Source: Actinoplanes ianthinogenes
GTDB lineage: Bacteria; Actinomycetota; Actinomycetes; Mycobacteriales; Micromonosporaceae
Length of the DNA stretch: 64,000 bases
Reading direction: 5' to 3'
Assembly (NCBI RefSeq): GCF_018324205.1
Contig: NZ_AP023356.1
Coordinates: 930,001 to 994,000, forward strand
In this document: positions 17,038 to 26,065 of the stretch, in pieces
Layout: the number at the start of each line of letters is the position of its first letter
Position numbering within the stretch: position 1 is the first letter of the stretch
Position numbers and translations under genes: made by a program
The notes under the pieces: generated by a model
Seen by the model: the letters and a program-made list of their open reading frames with translations, nothing else
Database searches by the model: none
What the model was told of the DNA's origin: nothing

Positions 17038-19545
17038 CTACTCCGTCCCCAGGGCGGTCACCGGGCTGACCCTGGCCGCCCGGCGGGCCGGCAGCACCCC
17101 GGCGAGCGCGGTCAGCGCCACCAGGATCAGGAACGCGGCGGCCAGCTGCCACACCGGGACGGCCAGCGGAGCGTTGACGCCGATCGCCTCCAGGGCCAGC
17201 CAGGCGTACGGGACGCCGAGCAGCAGGCCGAGGATGGCGCCGATCACGCCGTACAGGCTGGACTCGGCGGTGAGCATGGCCCGCAGGCCGGTCCGGGACA
17301 TGCCGATCGCGCGGAGCAGGCCGGACTCGCGGACCCGCTCGACCACCGACAGCGCGGTGGTGGCGCCCACCCCGACCACGGCGATCAGCACGGTCAGGCC
17401 GATCAGGCCGAGCGCGATGGCGAGCAGCGCGGTCAGCGACGAGTCGAGCTGGTCACGCTGGTCGGCGAGGACCTCGACGGTGAAGTCCGGGTTGCCGGCG
17501 CTGACCCCGCGTATCGCCCGCAGCGCCTCGGTACGCCCGCTGTCGCCGTCGTGCGCGGCGTCGGCGAGCAGCCCGTTGACCGCCGGCCCGGCGCCGAGCG
17601 CGGTCAGGTCGGCCGGAGTCACCAGCAGCCCGGTGTGCAGCGGCGCCTCGTCGCCGAGCACCGCCACCACGGTCAGCTCGGCCTTCTTGCCCTTGTTGGT
17701 GACCTGCACCCGGTCGCCCACGCCCACCCCGGCCGACTCGGCCACGTAGTTCCCGAGCACCGCCTTGCCCGGCCCCAGGTCGTCCACCGAGCCGTGCTTG
17801 ACGTCCAGGTCACGCAGCCGGGGCAGCGCGGCCATGTCCAGGTCGGTGACCGACACCTCGTCGAACGGGCCGACCTTCGCGGTGGCGATCCGCCGGTACG
17901 CCGTCACCCGGGTCAGTTCCCCGCTCGCCTTCGCCTTCTCCACGAACCCGGCGGGCAGCAGCACGCCGTCGCCGCCGCGCAGCTCGAAGTCGGCCGGCGC
18001 GGACGCGGCCAGCTCCCGGTCGCCGAGCACCCGGATCGACGCGCCGCCCACCAGCACCCCGGCGGTCAGCGTGACGCCGAGCGCGACCACCACCGACACC
18101 GCGGCGGCCCGGCGGGCGCTGCCGCCCACCCCGCCGATCGCCAGCCGGCCGACCGGGCCGAGCCGGCGCAGCGGCCAGCCGGCCACCGCCAGGACCGGCC
18201 GGACCAGCACCGGGCCGAGCGCGATCAGCGCGATGAAGGCGAGGGCGCCGGAGGCCACCACGGCGAGCAGCATCGACTCGGCGTCGTAGTTCTCCTGGTC
18301 GGGCTTCGGCAGGTTGACGAAGACGTAGCCGGCCAGGGCGGCCGCGCCGGCCAGCGGCAGCAGCCCGGCGATCCAGCGCAGCGTGCCGATGCCGGTGCGG
18401 GCACCGGTGCCGGCCGCGGCGCGCAGCGCCTCCAGCGGCGCGATCCGGGACGCGGAGACCGCGGGGGCGAGCACCGCGACCACCGAGATCACCACGGCCA
18501 GCAGGATCGTGCCGAGCGCGGGCAGCACCGGCAGGCCGGGCGACGACACCTTCCAGCCGAGCCCCCGCAGCACGGCCGGCACGGCATGTCCCACGGCCAG
18601 CGCGGCCAGCACCCCGACCGCTCCGGTGAGCAGGCCGGTCAGCGCGCCCTCGGCGGCCAGCGCGCGGAACATCGCGCCGCGCCCGGCGCCGACCGCCCGC
18701 AGCAGGGCCAGCTGGCGCATCCGCTGGGCGAACACGATCCGGAAGGTGCTGGCCGCGATCAGCCCGGCGGCCGCGACGGCGATCGCCACGAACATCCCGA
18801 CCACCGCGAACACCTGGTCGATCTGGCCGGCCCGGTCCCGGGCCTCCTCGAGCCGGACGTCGGCCCCCGTGGCCACGTCCGGTCGTTCGTCCTGCTTGGC
18901 GCCGGCGAAGAGCGCCGACACCGCGGCCGAGACCCGGTCCAGGTCCGCTCCCTCGTCCAGGTCGATGTCGACCTGCTGCAGGTACGGCTCGCTGACCAGC
19001 CCGGTCACGGTGCCGGCCGGGGCGTACGCGTCATAGCCGAAGTCCTGTGGCGGCGTGACCACGCCGACCACCTTGAGCGGCACCTTCTTGCCCGACCCGG
19101 GATCGATCGTCGCGGTCGCGCCGACGTTCAGGCCGAGCAGCTGCACCGTCCGCGGCGTCACCGCGATCTCGCCGGCGGCGCTCGGGTACCGGCCCTCGGT
19201 GACGGTGACCAGGGCGAGCGGCCCGCTGCCCGGGTCGGCGGTGAGGTTCAGGTACTGCCCGCCGAGCTGCACGCCGATCCCGGTGCGGGCGGCCGTGCGG
19301 GCCACCCCGGGCACGGCGGTGACCGCGGCGAGCTGCTTGTCGGTGATCGTGCCGTTGCGGACCACCAGGTCGACCGCCGCCGGGGTGCCGCTGAGCCCGT
19401 CGAGCACGCTGCGCTCGGTGATCTGCTGGGCGAGCACGGTGGCGAAGACGACGAACGAGGCGACGAGCACGGCCAGGCCGGTGAGCAGCATCCGCGCCGG
19501 ACGGCGGGCGACGCCGGCCAATTGCGTACGCAAAATGGTGTTCAT
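17038..19545 (-). CDS. ABC transporter permease (FtsX/MacB-like)
   Basis: An 835-residue permease. One N-terminal helix (MLLTGLAVLVASFVVFATVL) is followed by a large extracytoplasmic domain (about 45-250), then membrane clusters near 260-400, 430-520 and 700-830. It has the two-FtsX-domain layout of actinobacterial MacB-like exporters. FtsX-domain signatures include FAQRMRQLALLRAVGAGRG and VERVRESGLLRAIGMSRTGL. The ATG at 19545 overlaps the ATPase stop by four bases, which fixes the start. Such systems use ATP hydrolysis to drive export or extraction of lipids, peptides or drugs. The substrate is unknown. The divergent two-component system probably controls it. Confidence 0.9.
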   Translation of the reverse strand: MNTILRTQLAGVARRPARMLLTGLAVLVASFVVFATVLAQQITERSVLDGLSGTPAAVDLVVRNGTITDKQLAAVTAVPGVARTAARTGIGVQLGGQYLNLTADPGSGPLALVTVTEGRYPSAAGEIAVTPRTVQLLGLNVGATATIDPGSGKKVPLKVVGVVTPPQDFGYDAYAPAGTVTGLVSEPYLQQVDIDLDEGADLDRVSAAVSALFAGAKQDERPDVATGADVRLEEARDRAGQIDQVFAVVGMFVAIAVAAAGLIAASTFRIVFAQRMRQLALLRAVGAGRGAMFRALAAEGALTGLLTGAVGVLAALAVGHAVPAVLRGLGWKVSSPGLPVLPALGTILLAVVISVVAVLAPAVSASRIAPLEALRAAAGTGARTGIGTLRWIAGLLPLAGAAALAGYVFVNLPKPDQENYDAESMLLAVVASGALAFIALIALGPVLVRPVLAVAGWPLRRLGPVGRLAIGGVGGSARRAAAVSVVVALGVTLTAGVLVGGASIRVLGDRELAASAPADFELRGGDGVLLPAGFVEKAKASGELTRVTAYRRIATAKVGPFDEVSVTDLDMAALPRLRDLDVKHGSVDDLGPGKAVLGNYVAESAGVGVGDRVQVTNKGKKAELTVVAVLGDEAPLHTGLLVTPADLTALGAGPAVNGLLADAAHDGDSGRTEALRAIRGVSAGNPDFTVEVLADQRDQLDSSLTALLAIALGLIGLTVLIAVVGVGATTALSVVERVRESGLLRAIGMSRTGLRAMLTAESSLYGVIGAILGLLLGVPYAWLALEAIGVNAPLAVPVWQLAAAFLILVALTALAGVLPARRAARVSPVTALGTE

Positions 19546-20309
19546 CGCCCCGCCGCCAGCTGGTGCAGCGCGTCGGTGACCGACGCGATGTCGGGGTTGT
19601 GGATCTCGCCGGCCAGCTGTCCGTCGGCGAGCAGCACGACCCGGTCGGCGTAAGCGGCCGCGCCCGGGTCGTGGGTGACCATCACGATGGTCTGCCCCAG
19701 CTCCCGGGCCGAGCCGCGGAGCAGGCCCAGCACCTCGGCGCCGGACTTCGAGTCCAGGTTGCCGGTCGGCTCGTCGGCGAAGAGCACCTCGGGCCGGGAG
19801 ACCAGCGCCCGGGCCAGCGCGACCCGCTGCTGCTGGCCGCCGGAGAGCTCGCTGGGCAGGTGACCGAGCCGGCCGGCCAGCCCGAGCGTGGTGACCAGGC
19901 GGTCGAGCAGCGCGGCGTCCGGCTTCTTGCCGCCCAGGTCCAGCGGCAGGGTGATGTTGCGCTCCGCGGTGAGCTGCGGGAGCAGGTTGAACGACTGGAA
20001 GACGAAGCCGATCCGCTCGCGGCGGACCTTGGTCAGCACCTTGTCGCTCTGCTTGGTCAGGTCGCTGCCGCCCAGCAGCACCTGGCCGGAGGTGGCCGTG
20101 TCCAGGCCGGCCAGGCAGTGCATCAGGGTCGACTTGCCGGACCCGGACGGGCCCATGATCGCGGTGAACCGGGCGCGCTCGAAGCCGACCGTGACCCCGT
20201 CGAGGGCGCGCACCGCGGTGTCGCCCGCGCCGTACACCTTCACCAGGTCGACGGCCGCGACCGCCGCGAGGGCGTCGCGGCCGATCGGGGGTGAGGACTG
20301 CGTCTGCAT
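19542..20309 (-). CDS. ABC transporter ATP-binding protein (LolD/MacB type)
   Basis: A 255-residue ATPase with Walker [10 protein letters not shown]-loop [18 protein letters not shown], signature [15 protein letters not shown], Walker [18 protein letters not shown] and the switch His in MVTHD. The LTAERNI and ADEPTGNLD wording is typical of the LolD/MacB/FtsE group. The ATG at 20309 has GGAG five bases upstream; an earlier in-frame start at 20384 would extend into promoter sequence. It is translationally coupled to the permease. It faces the histidine kinase gene across a 159-base divergent promoter region. Confidence 0.93.
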   Translation of the reverse strand: MQTQSSPPIGRDALAAVAAVDLVKVYGAGDTAVRALDGVTVGFERARFTAIMGPSGSGKSTLMHCLAGLDTATSGQVLLGGSDLTKQSDKVLTKVRRERIGFVFQSFNLLPQLTAERNITLPLDLGGKKPDAALLDRLVTTLGLAGRLGHLPSELSGGQQQRVALARALVSRPEVLFADEPTGNLDSKSGAEVLGLLRGSARELGQTIVMVTHDPGAAAYADRVVLLADGQLAGEIHNPDIASVTDALHQLAAGR

Positions 20310-20468
20310 GAAAGCTCCAACCGAGCAGGGAGAAAGCTGGGAACCGGACGACGAAATACTGTTCGATCTCTCCGTCCCGCACATCGGTCCCCGGGCAGGC
20401 TCGGTGATCGGGCGGCTCTAACTTTCGGCCGATGGGGCCGGGCATCCGTACGCATACGCTTAGTCACG
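20310..20468. promoter_or_regulatory. Divergent promoter region between ABC operon and histidine kinase
   Basis: These 159 bases separate the leftward ABC operon from the rightward two-component genes and should hold both promoters. A TACGCT hexamer at about 20454-20459, shortly before the ATG at 20469, is a possible -10 element that would leave a very short leader. I see no clear long palindrome for response-regulator binding. Confidence 0.4.
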
Positions 20469-21602
20469 ATGAATCGCGTTCTTCTCGGTGTCCTGCAGGT
20501 CGCCGGCCTCGGTGCGATGGCCGTGATCGGCCTCATCGACGTGTCCGCGGGGCTGACCGACAGCCCGCTGTTCGCCATTCAGGTGCTGCTCGCGATGGCG
20601 GTCGCCGCGGTCTGGCTGCCGCACTACAAGCCCGGCTCGACGCTGCTGCCGCTGGCGGCCATCGCGGTTTCCGGCGTCTCGCTGCTGGTCACCGCCGGCC
20701 TCGCCGTCTACGAGCCATACAGTGGCCTGTGGGGTCTGGCCGAGTCCGCGGCGCTGCTGGTGGTGCTGGCCCTGGTGGCCCGCAACGCGCGGCCCGACCT
20801 GGCGGTGCTGGCCCTGGTGGCGGCCGGCGCCGCGGTCAGCGTGATGCCGCTGCGGGCCGGGCACTCCACGATCTACGGCACGTTCTGCCTGGTCCAGGCG
20901 CTCGGCGCGGCCGGCGCGATCGGCCTGGGCGTGGCCCTGCGGATGATCGCGACGAACCGGCAGCGGGTGCTCGACACGGTCCGCGCCGAGCAGCGCGCCG
21001 AGTTCGCCCGTGACCTGCACGACTTCATCGCCCACCACGTCACCGGGATCGTGGTGCAGGCGCAGGGCGCCCGGTTCATCGCCGAGCAGGATCCGCAGCG
21101 GGTGCTGCTCGCCCTGGAGCAGATCGAGCAGGCCGGCACCGAGACGATGGCGTCGATGCGCCGGATGGTCGGCGTGCTGCGCGACCCGGAGCAGTCGCCG
21201 GACGCCCCGCTCGCCCCGGTCTCCGGGGTGCCCGAGCTGGTGCCGCTCGCCGAGCAGTTCACCGCGGCCGGCGGCCCACCGGCCCGGCTGCACCTGGAGG
21301 GCGATCCCTACGGGTTGCCGGTGGAGGTGTCGACCTCGGCCTACCGTGTGGTGATGGAGGCGCTGACCAACGCCCGGCAGCACGCCCCGCAGGCCACCGC
21401 GGTCGACATCTGGGTCCGCCGGGCCCGGGACCAGCTGCTCATCCGGGTGGCCAACGACGGACCGGCGCCGCGCCCGTCACTGGACCGCCCGGGGTACGGT
21501 CTGGTCGGCCTGACCGAACGGGTCCGTGCCGCCGGCGGCCGGATCGTGTCCGGGCCGGGCGTCGACGGCGGCTGGGTCGTCGACGCGGTGTTCCCGCTGT
21601 AA
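20469..21602 (+). CDS. NarL/DesK-type sensor histidine kinase
   Basis: A 377-residue kinase with five or six N-terminal membrane helices (about 5-160) and little extracellular sequence, so it probably senses a membrane state. The HisKA_3 domain has phospho-acceptor His184 in RDLHDFIAHHVTGI. The HATPase has EALTNARQHAP as N box and YGLVGLTERV as G2. It would phosphorylate the response regulator encoded 14 bases downstream. Its divergent placement from a MacB-like ABC exporter is the classic layout of envelope-stress or peptide-antibiotic detoxification modules, so control of that exporter is likely by inference. Confidence 0.92.
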   Translation: MNRVLLGVLQVAGLGAMAVIGLIDVSAGLTDSPLFAIQVLLAMAVAAVWLPHYKPGSTLLPLAAIAVSGVSLLVTAGLAVYEPYSGLWGLAESAALLVVLALVARNARPDLAVLALVAAGAAVSVMPLRAGHSTIYGTFCLVQALGAAGAIGLGVALRMIATNRQRVLDTVRAEQRAEFARDLHDFIAHHVTGIVVQAQGARFIAEQDPQRVLLALEQIEQAGTETMASMRRMVGVLRDPEQSPDAPLAPVSGVPELVPLAEQFTAAGGPPARLHLEGDPYGLPVEVSTSAYRVVMEALTNARQHAPQATAVDIWVRRARDQLLIRVANDGPAPRPSLDRPGYGLVGLTERVRAAGGRIVSGPGVDGGWVVDAVFPL

Positions 21603-21615
21603 CTGGAGTGGATCT

Positions 21616-22254
21616 TTGATACGAGTGTTGGTCGCCGACGACCAGGCGATGGTCCGGACCGGATTCGGCATGATCATCGGCGCGCAGCCGGACATGGAGG
21701 TGGTCGGCGAGGCCGCCGACGGCGTCGAGGCGGTGGAGCTGGCCCGCCGGCTGCGCCCGGACGTCGCGCTCTTCGACATCCGGATGCCGAAGATGGACGG
21801 CCTCCAGGCGCTGCGTCTGCTCGCCGGCCCAGGCGTCGCCGACCCGATCAAGGTGGTCGTGGTGACCACCTTCGACCTGGACGAGTACGTGCATCAGGCG
21901 CTGCGCAACGGCGCGGCCGGTTTCCTGCTCAAGGACTCCGGGCCGGCCCTGCTGGTCGAGGCGGTTCGCGCGGCGGTCTCCGGGGACGCGCTGATCAGCC
22001 CGTCGATCACGGTCCGCCTGCTGGAGCACCTGTCCCACCCGGCCCCGGCCGGCGACGACGGCGGTCTCTCCCCGCGGGAGCTGGACGTGGTGCGCCTGAT
22101 CGCCCGCGGCCGCACCAACACCGAGATCGCCACCGAGCTGTTCATCTCGGTCGGCACCGTGAAGACCCACCTGGGCAGCGTCCAGTCGAAGCTCAGCCTG
22201 CGCAACCGGGTCGAGGTCGCCGCCTGGGCCTGGGAACACCGTCTCGTTTCGTGA
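21616..22254 (+). CDS. LuxR/NarL-family response regulator
   Basis: A 212-residue regulator with an N-terminal receiver (Asp54 in ALFDIRMPKMDG; Lys in FLLKDSGP) and a C-terminal LuxR helix-turn-helix (LSPRELDVVRLIARGRTN, then ISVGTVKTHLGSVQSKL). I chose the TTG at 21616, which has GGAG seven bases upstream and gives the normal MIRVLVADD opening. A GTG at 21625 would remove three residues of the first strand. It pairs with the histidine kinase just upstream and probably binds the divergent promoter region at 20310-20468. A hairpin follows the stop. Confidence 0.93.
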   Translation: MIRVLVADDQAMVRTGFGMIIGAQPDMEVVGEAADGVEAVELARRLRPDVALFDIRMPKMDGLQALRLLAGPGVADPIKVVVVTTFDLDEYVHQALRNGAAGFLLKDSGPALLVEAVRAAVSGDALISPSITVRLLEHLSHPAPAGDDGGLSPRELDVVRLIARGRTNTEIATELFISVGTVKTHLGSVQSKLSLRNRVEVAAWAWEHRLVS

Positions 22255-22263
22255 TCCCCGGTC

Positions 22264-22306
22264 GACGACGGCGCCCCTCGGCGGACATCGGGAGAGGCGC
22301 CGCGAT
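22264..22306. terminator. Bidirectional hairpin between response regulator and sulfotransferase
   Basis: CGGCGCC (22269-22275) pairs with GGCGCCG (22296-22302), with further pairing of CTC and GAG inside. It lies between convergent genes ten bases after the response-regulator stop. Without a U-tract, termination activity is inferred from position and stem strength. Confidence 0.5.
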
Positions 22307-22314
22307 CCTCGTCG

Positions 22315-23316
22315 TTACTCTGCCGTCTGCCGGCTGGTCAGCCGGGCGGCGACCGGTGGCTCGGCCGGCTGGACAGCCGGGCGGATCTGCGACACGATCT
22401 GCCGGGCCGCCGCCCGCGCCGGGTGCAGCCGGTGCCGGATCAGCCGGGCGCCGATCCGCATCCGGGCGCTGCGCGGGACCGGCGTCACCGGCTCGTAGCC
22501 GAAGTAGGTCAACCGGTCACCGAACGCGGCCTCGCACTGGCGCACCTCGTCCTCGGTGAGCCGGGACCGCCAGCTCTGCACCCGCTCGGTGGTGACCTCC
22601 TTGTGGGTCAGCGCGTGCCAGGTCTTGTACTCCGGCACGGCCACCGAGGCCAGCTTCTGCGGGTTGGTCATCGACGGGGCGAAGTCCTCCTCGAGGAACT
22701 CGCAGATGCCGCGCAGGTGCGGCTCCGGGTCGGCGACCAGGTCTTCGTACCGCACCTGGTGGTAGACGTCCTTCGGGTACCGCCGGGCGGCGAGCAGCGA
22801 GGCGTCGGCGGACTGGGTCCAATACCCGATCAGCTTGTCGAACTCGTTGCCGCTCCACGGGGTCTCCTTGAGGGAGGCCACGCAGTCCCGGCCGTCGCGC
22901 ATGATGTTGATGATCTGCGCGTCCGGGAAGAGCCGCAGGATCGCCGGGATGTGCCGCAGGTAGAGCGGCCGCTTGTCGCCCCACCGCGGCTTGCCGAACC
23001 GCTCCGCGTAGTTCTTGAACACGATCCCGATGCCGGAGCCGAGGGTGGGTGGCGCGGCGACGACCGACTCCACCGTCTCGTCGCGGTCCAGACCGAGGTC
23101 GTCGAACTGGTCCGTCGACACGATGAACTCGCCCAGCCTGCGGCGGTTCGCGGCGTCGTTCAGGTCGCCGAAGGTCTGGCGATCGGTGTATGCCGCCAGC
23201 AGGAACCGGGTCTCCGGCGGAAGCGCGATCCGCGGGTGCGCGTGCAGCATGAGCTGCAACATCGTGGTGCCGGACCGCGGGCACCCGACGACGAAAATCG
23301 GCCGGTCAGTTGGCAT
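22315..23316 (-). CDS. Sulfotransferase family protein
   Basis: A 333-residue protein opening with IFVVGCPRSGTTMLQLMLHA, the 5'-phosphosulfate-binding loop of PAPS-dependent sulfotransferases. IINIMRDGRDCVASLKE is the 3'-phosphate-binding segment, and YHQVRYEDLVADPEPHL is the conserved region found in Sulfotransfer_1/3 members. It would move a sulfate group from PAPS to a carbohydrate, lipid or peptide acceptor. The ATG at 23316 is preferred because it starts five residues before the P-loop strand. A GTG three codons upstream is possible. It is a single gene convergent with the response regulator. A sulfatase gene lies 21 kb away, but no link between them is evident. Confidence 0.88.
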   Translation of the reverse strand: MPTDRPIFVVGCPRSGTTMLQLMLHAHPRIALPPETRFLLAAYTDRQTFGDLNDAANRRRLGEFIVSTDQFDDLGLDRDETVESVVAAPPTLGSGIGIVFKNYAERFGKPRWGDKRPLYLRHIPAILRLFPDAQIINIMRDGRDCVASLKETPWSGNEFDKLIGYWTQSADASLLAARRYPKDVYHQVRYEDLVADPEPHLRGICEFLEEDFAPSMTNPQKLASVAVPEYKTWHALTHKEVTTERVQSWRSRLTEDEVRQCEAAFGDRLTYFGYEPVTPVPRSARMRIGARLIRHRLHPARAAARQIVSQIRPAVQPAEPPVAARLTSRQTAE

Positions 23317-23405
23317 GGCGACCACCGTAGGTGAGGCCCACTGGGTTTGTCCGCCCCAGCGCAGTCATGTCGCTCCTCTCCTCGTCCCCCCACGATCTTG
23401 AAGAC

Positions 23406-23425
23406 TTCGCAAAGATTTCGCAAAG
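23406..23425. promoter_or_regulatory. Tandem TTCGCAAAG direct repeat upstream of the sulfotransferase
   Basis: TTCGCAAAG occurs at 23406-23414 and again at 23417-23425, an 11-base step that places both on the same face of the helix. The site is about 90 bases before the sulfotransferase start, in the 249-base gap 23317-23565. The gap also holds a small palindrome CTCAT-C-ATGAG at 23492-23502. A regulator site is inferred. Nothing else is recognised there. Confidence 0.4.
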
Positions 23426-23565
23426 TCCCGGTGGCGGCAAGAGGTGAGAGCTGTGGCCGGGCTGTGAAATGACTGGCAACTTTCCTGAACTCTCATCATG
23501 AGCAGCGTCCGGCCCACGACGGATGCCGTTGGACCGGATCATCACTCGGTCGGGGGGCGGCCATC

Positions 23566-24453
23566 CTAACCCGCGTTCACCGGAATTTCCGCGCGGGATC
23601 GGGCAGGTCGGGTGGACAACCAGCAACCGGTCACGATCAGCAGAAAACCGGCCACCGTCCCCGGCCCGACCGGCTCACGCAGCAGGGCCACTCCGAGCAG
23701 CGCGGCCACCACCGGGTTCACGTAGGTGACCAGACCGGCCCGGTTCGACCCGGCCAGACCGATCAGCCGGTAGAAGGCCAGCATGGCCAGGGCGGTGCAG
23801 AGCAGGCCGAGCGCGGCCAGCGCCAGCCACGAGCCGGCGCCCACCTGGCCGGGATCGGCCGGCAGGGCGAACACGGCGAACGGGATCAGCGCCACGGTGC
23901 TGATCGAGGTGGTGGCGGCGGTCAGCGCGTCCGGCGGCACGTCGGCCAGGTGCTGCTGGACCAGTTTGGTGGCGTACGCGTAACTGAGCGCCGCGAGCAG
24001 CACCATCCCGGCGCCGAGCATCCCCCACCGGTCCCCCGAGACGTCCAGCCCGACCAGCACCACCACGCCGGCGAACCCGGTCACCAGGCCGGCCGTGCGG
24101 ATCCCGGTGATCGGCTCGCTGCGCGCCATCAGCAGCGCGATCACCGCCGGCTCGATCGCGATCAGGATCCCGGTCAGCGACGAGCTGATGTGCTGCTCGC
24201 CGTAGGTGATCAGCAGGAACGGGCCGACGATGTGCACCGCGGCGAGCACCGTGACCACCCGCATCCGGCCGCGCAGCGCGCTGAGCGAGCCGCGCAGCAG
24301 CGCCACCGGGATCAGCACCGCCGCCGCGATGGCGCATCGGCCGGCCACCACCAGCATCGGCGACAGATCGTCGATGGCGATCTTGATGAGGAAGTAGGGG
24401 ATGCCCCACAGGACCGAGACGAGGACGAAGAGGAGCCAGGCACGACGATTCAC
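23566..24453 (-). CDS. EamA/DMT-family transporter
   Basis: A 295-residue membrane protein with ten predicted helices in two repeats, as in the RhaT/YdcZ-type drug/metabolite transporters. LFVLVSVLWGIPYFLIKIAI opens the first EamA repeat, and YVNPVVAALLGVALLREPV is the hallmark near the end of the second. The GTG start at 24453 is assumed. It is divergent from a LysR-type regulator 70 bases away, which suggests that regulator controls it. The substrate is unknown; characterised relatives export amino acids or metabolites. Confidence 0.9.
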   Translation of the reverse strand: MNRRAWLLFVLVSVLWGIPYFLIKIAIDDLSPMLVVAGRCAIAAAVLIPVALLRGSLSALRGRMRVVTVLAAVHIVGPFLLITYGEQHISSSLTGILIAIEPAVIALLMARSEPITGIRTAGLVTGFAGVVVLVGLDVSGDRWGMLGAGMVLLAALSYAYATKLVQQHLADVPPDALTAATTSISTVALIPFAVFALPADPGQVGAGSWLALAALGLLCTALAMLAFYRLIGLAGSNRAGLVTYVNPVVAALLGVALLREPVGPGTVAGFLLIVTGCWLSTRPARSRAEIPVNAG

Positions 24454-24523
24454 GCCTTCAGCCTCGCGTCGTAGGGTAGTAAGCGGTAGTGGTGACTTGC
24501 TGATGCCGTGTTAAGGAGAACTG

Positions 24524-25462
24524 ATGATCGACTCCCGTCGGCTCCAGGTGCTCTCCGAGGTGGCCCGGCACGGCAGCTTCAACCGCGCGGCCGCCGAGCT
24601 GCGGCTCACCCCGTCCGCGGTGTCCCAGCAGATCAGCGCCCTGGAGCGGAGTCTGGGCACGCCGGTGGTGCGGCGCAGCACCCGCGGTGTCGAGCTGACC
24701 GAGGCCGGCCTGGTGCTGATCGACGCCGCCGAGGCGATCAGCGCCGAGCTGCTCACCGCCCAGCGCGAGATCGACCGGCTGGCCACCGCGCGCACCGAGC
24801 GGCTCACCGTGGCCACCTTCACCAGCGGCGGCCAGCGGCTGCTGCCGGCCGCGCTGACCAGGTTCGCCGCGGCCCACCCGGGGGTCGAGCTCACGGTGAT
24901 CGAGAGCGAGCCGGAGGACAGCCTGCCGCTGGTCCGCTCCGGGGCGGCCGACCTGGCCCTGGCCTACCACTTCGACGGCCCGCCACCGGTGACCGAGGGC
25001 GACCGGTCCGGTCTGGTCTGGACGCCGGTGCTGCGCGACCCGATGTGGATGGTGCTGCCGTCCGGTCATCCGCTGGCCGGCGCCGCCTCGCTGGCCCTCG
25101 GCGAGTTGGCCGCCGAGCGCTGGGTGCTCGGCTGTCTGGGCCAGGGCGACCTGCTGGAGCACTACGCGGCGCTGGCCGGGTTCGCGGTGCGCACCGCCTG
25201 CCGGGGCACCGACTACCAGTTCGCCCAGTCGCTGGTCCGGGCCGGGGTGGGGGTCAGCATGATCCCCGAGGTGGCGCTGGCCACCGATCCGGCCGGCCTG
25301 GTCGCCGTGCCGATGCGCCCGCCCGGCCCGTGCCGGTTCGTCGGTGTCGCGCTCCCCCGCCGCCGGCCCGCCGGCCTGGCCCGGGCGCTGCTGGCCACGC
25401 TTCAGGAGGCGGTCGGCTCGCTCCCGCCGAACCCGCTCACAGGTCGATCCAGTACCGCTTGA
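24524..25462 (+). CDS. LysR-family transcriptional regulator
   Basis: A 312-residue LysR regulator. The winged helix-turn-helix spans residues 1-60 (FNRAAAELRLTPSAVSQQIS, then ERSLGTPVVRRSTRGVELTE), and a periplasmic-binding-protein-like co-inducer domain follows. The ATG at 24524 has AGGAG six bases upstream. It sits divergently to the EamA transporter with a 70-base shared promoter, the usual arrangement for a LysR regulator and its target. The last 26 bases overlap the end of the convergent acetyltransferase gene. Confidence 0.93.
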   Translation: MIDSRRLQVLSEVARHGSFNRAAAELRLTPSAVSQQISALERSLGTPVVRRSTRGVELTEAGLVLIDAAEAISAELLTAQREIDRLATARTERLTVATFTSGGQRLLPAALTRFAAAHPGVELTVIESEPEDSLPLVRSGAADLALAYHFDGPPPVTEGDRSGLVWTPVLRDPMWMVLPSGHPLAGAASLALGELAAERWVLGCLGQGDLLEHYAALAGFAVRTACRGTDYQFAQSLVRAGVGVSMIPEVALATDPAGLVAVPMRPPGPCRFVGVALPRRRPAGLARALLATLQEAVGSLPPNPLTGRSSTA

Positions 25463-25961
25463 GGCTGCCCAGCTCGGTCTCCCGGACGTCCTCCAGCACC
25501 CCGCCGTGCCGTTCGATGGTCCGTGCCGACGCCTCGTTGGTCACGTTGCAGGTGATCAGCACGCGGCTCAGGCCCCGCTCCCGGGCCGTGCCGAGCATCT
25601 CCCCCAGCGCCCAGGAGGCCAGCCCGCGGCGGCGGGCCGACGGCCGTACGCCGTACCCGATGTGGCCGCCGGCGCGCAGCAGGAACTCGTTCAACTCGTG
25701 GCGCAGCGCGATCGCGCCGAGGTAGCGGTCGCCCTCGACGATCCACCGGAACGTGCAGTGCACCCAGCCCTCCGGCGCCGGCACGCGGTGGTCCGCGGCC
25801 GTCACCAGGCCGTCCACCCAGGCGGCGAACTGCTCGGGAGTGTCCAGCTCGACCCCGGGCCGCAGCCCGGCGCCGTCCTGGTGCACGCCGGCGCCCCACT
25901 CGTCCCGGGACTCCAGCCAGCTCTCGCGCAGCCGCACGGTCGGAATGATCAACTCAGGCAT
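25437..25961 (-). CDS. GNAT-family acetyltransferase
   Basis: A 174-residue acetyltransferase. The acetyl-CoA pyrophosphate loop is GYGVRPSARRRGLASWALGE, followed by CNVTNEASARTIERHGGVLE, typical of the RimJ/RimL-like branch. It would acetylate a small molecule or an N-terminus. Its 3' end runs 26 bases into the convergent LysR gene, so both messages carry complementary ends. There is no operon partner. A 104-base gap leads to the next rightward gene. Confidence 0.9.
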   Translation of the reverse strand: MPELIIPTVRLRESWLESRDEWGAGVHQDGAGLRPGVELDTPEQFAAWVDGLVTAADHRVPAPEGWVHCTFRWIVEGDRYLGAIALRHELNEFLLRAGGHIGYGVRPSARRRGLASWALGEMLGTARERGLSRVLITCNVTNEASARTIERHGGVLEDVRETELGSLKRYWIDL

Positions 25962-26065
25962 GCCGCGACCCTATCGGAGGTGTCGGTCACGAACGGCGAC
26001 CGACCGTCCGGACTTGTCGGTGGGCTCCGCTAACCTCGTCCCCTCGCACGCATACGGGGGGATGG

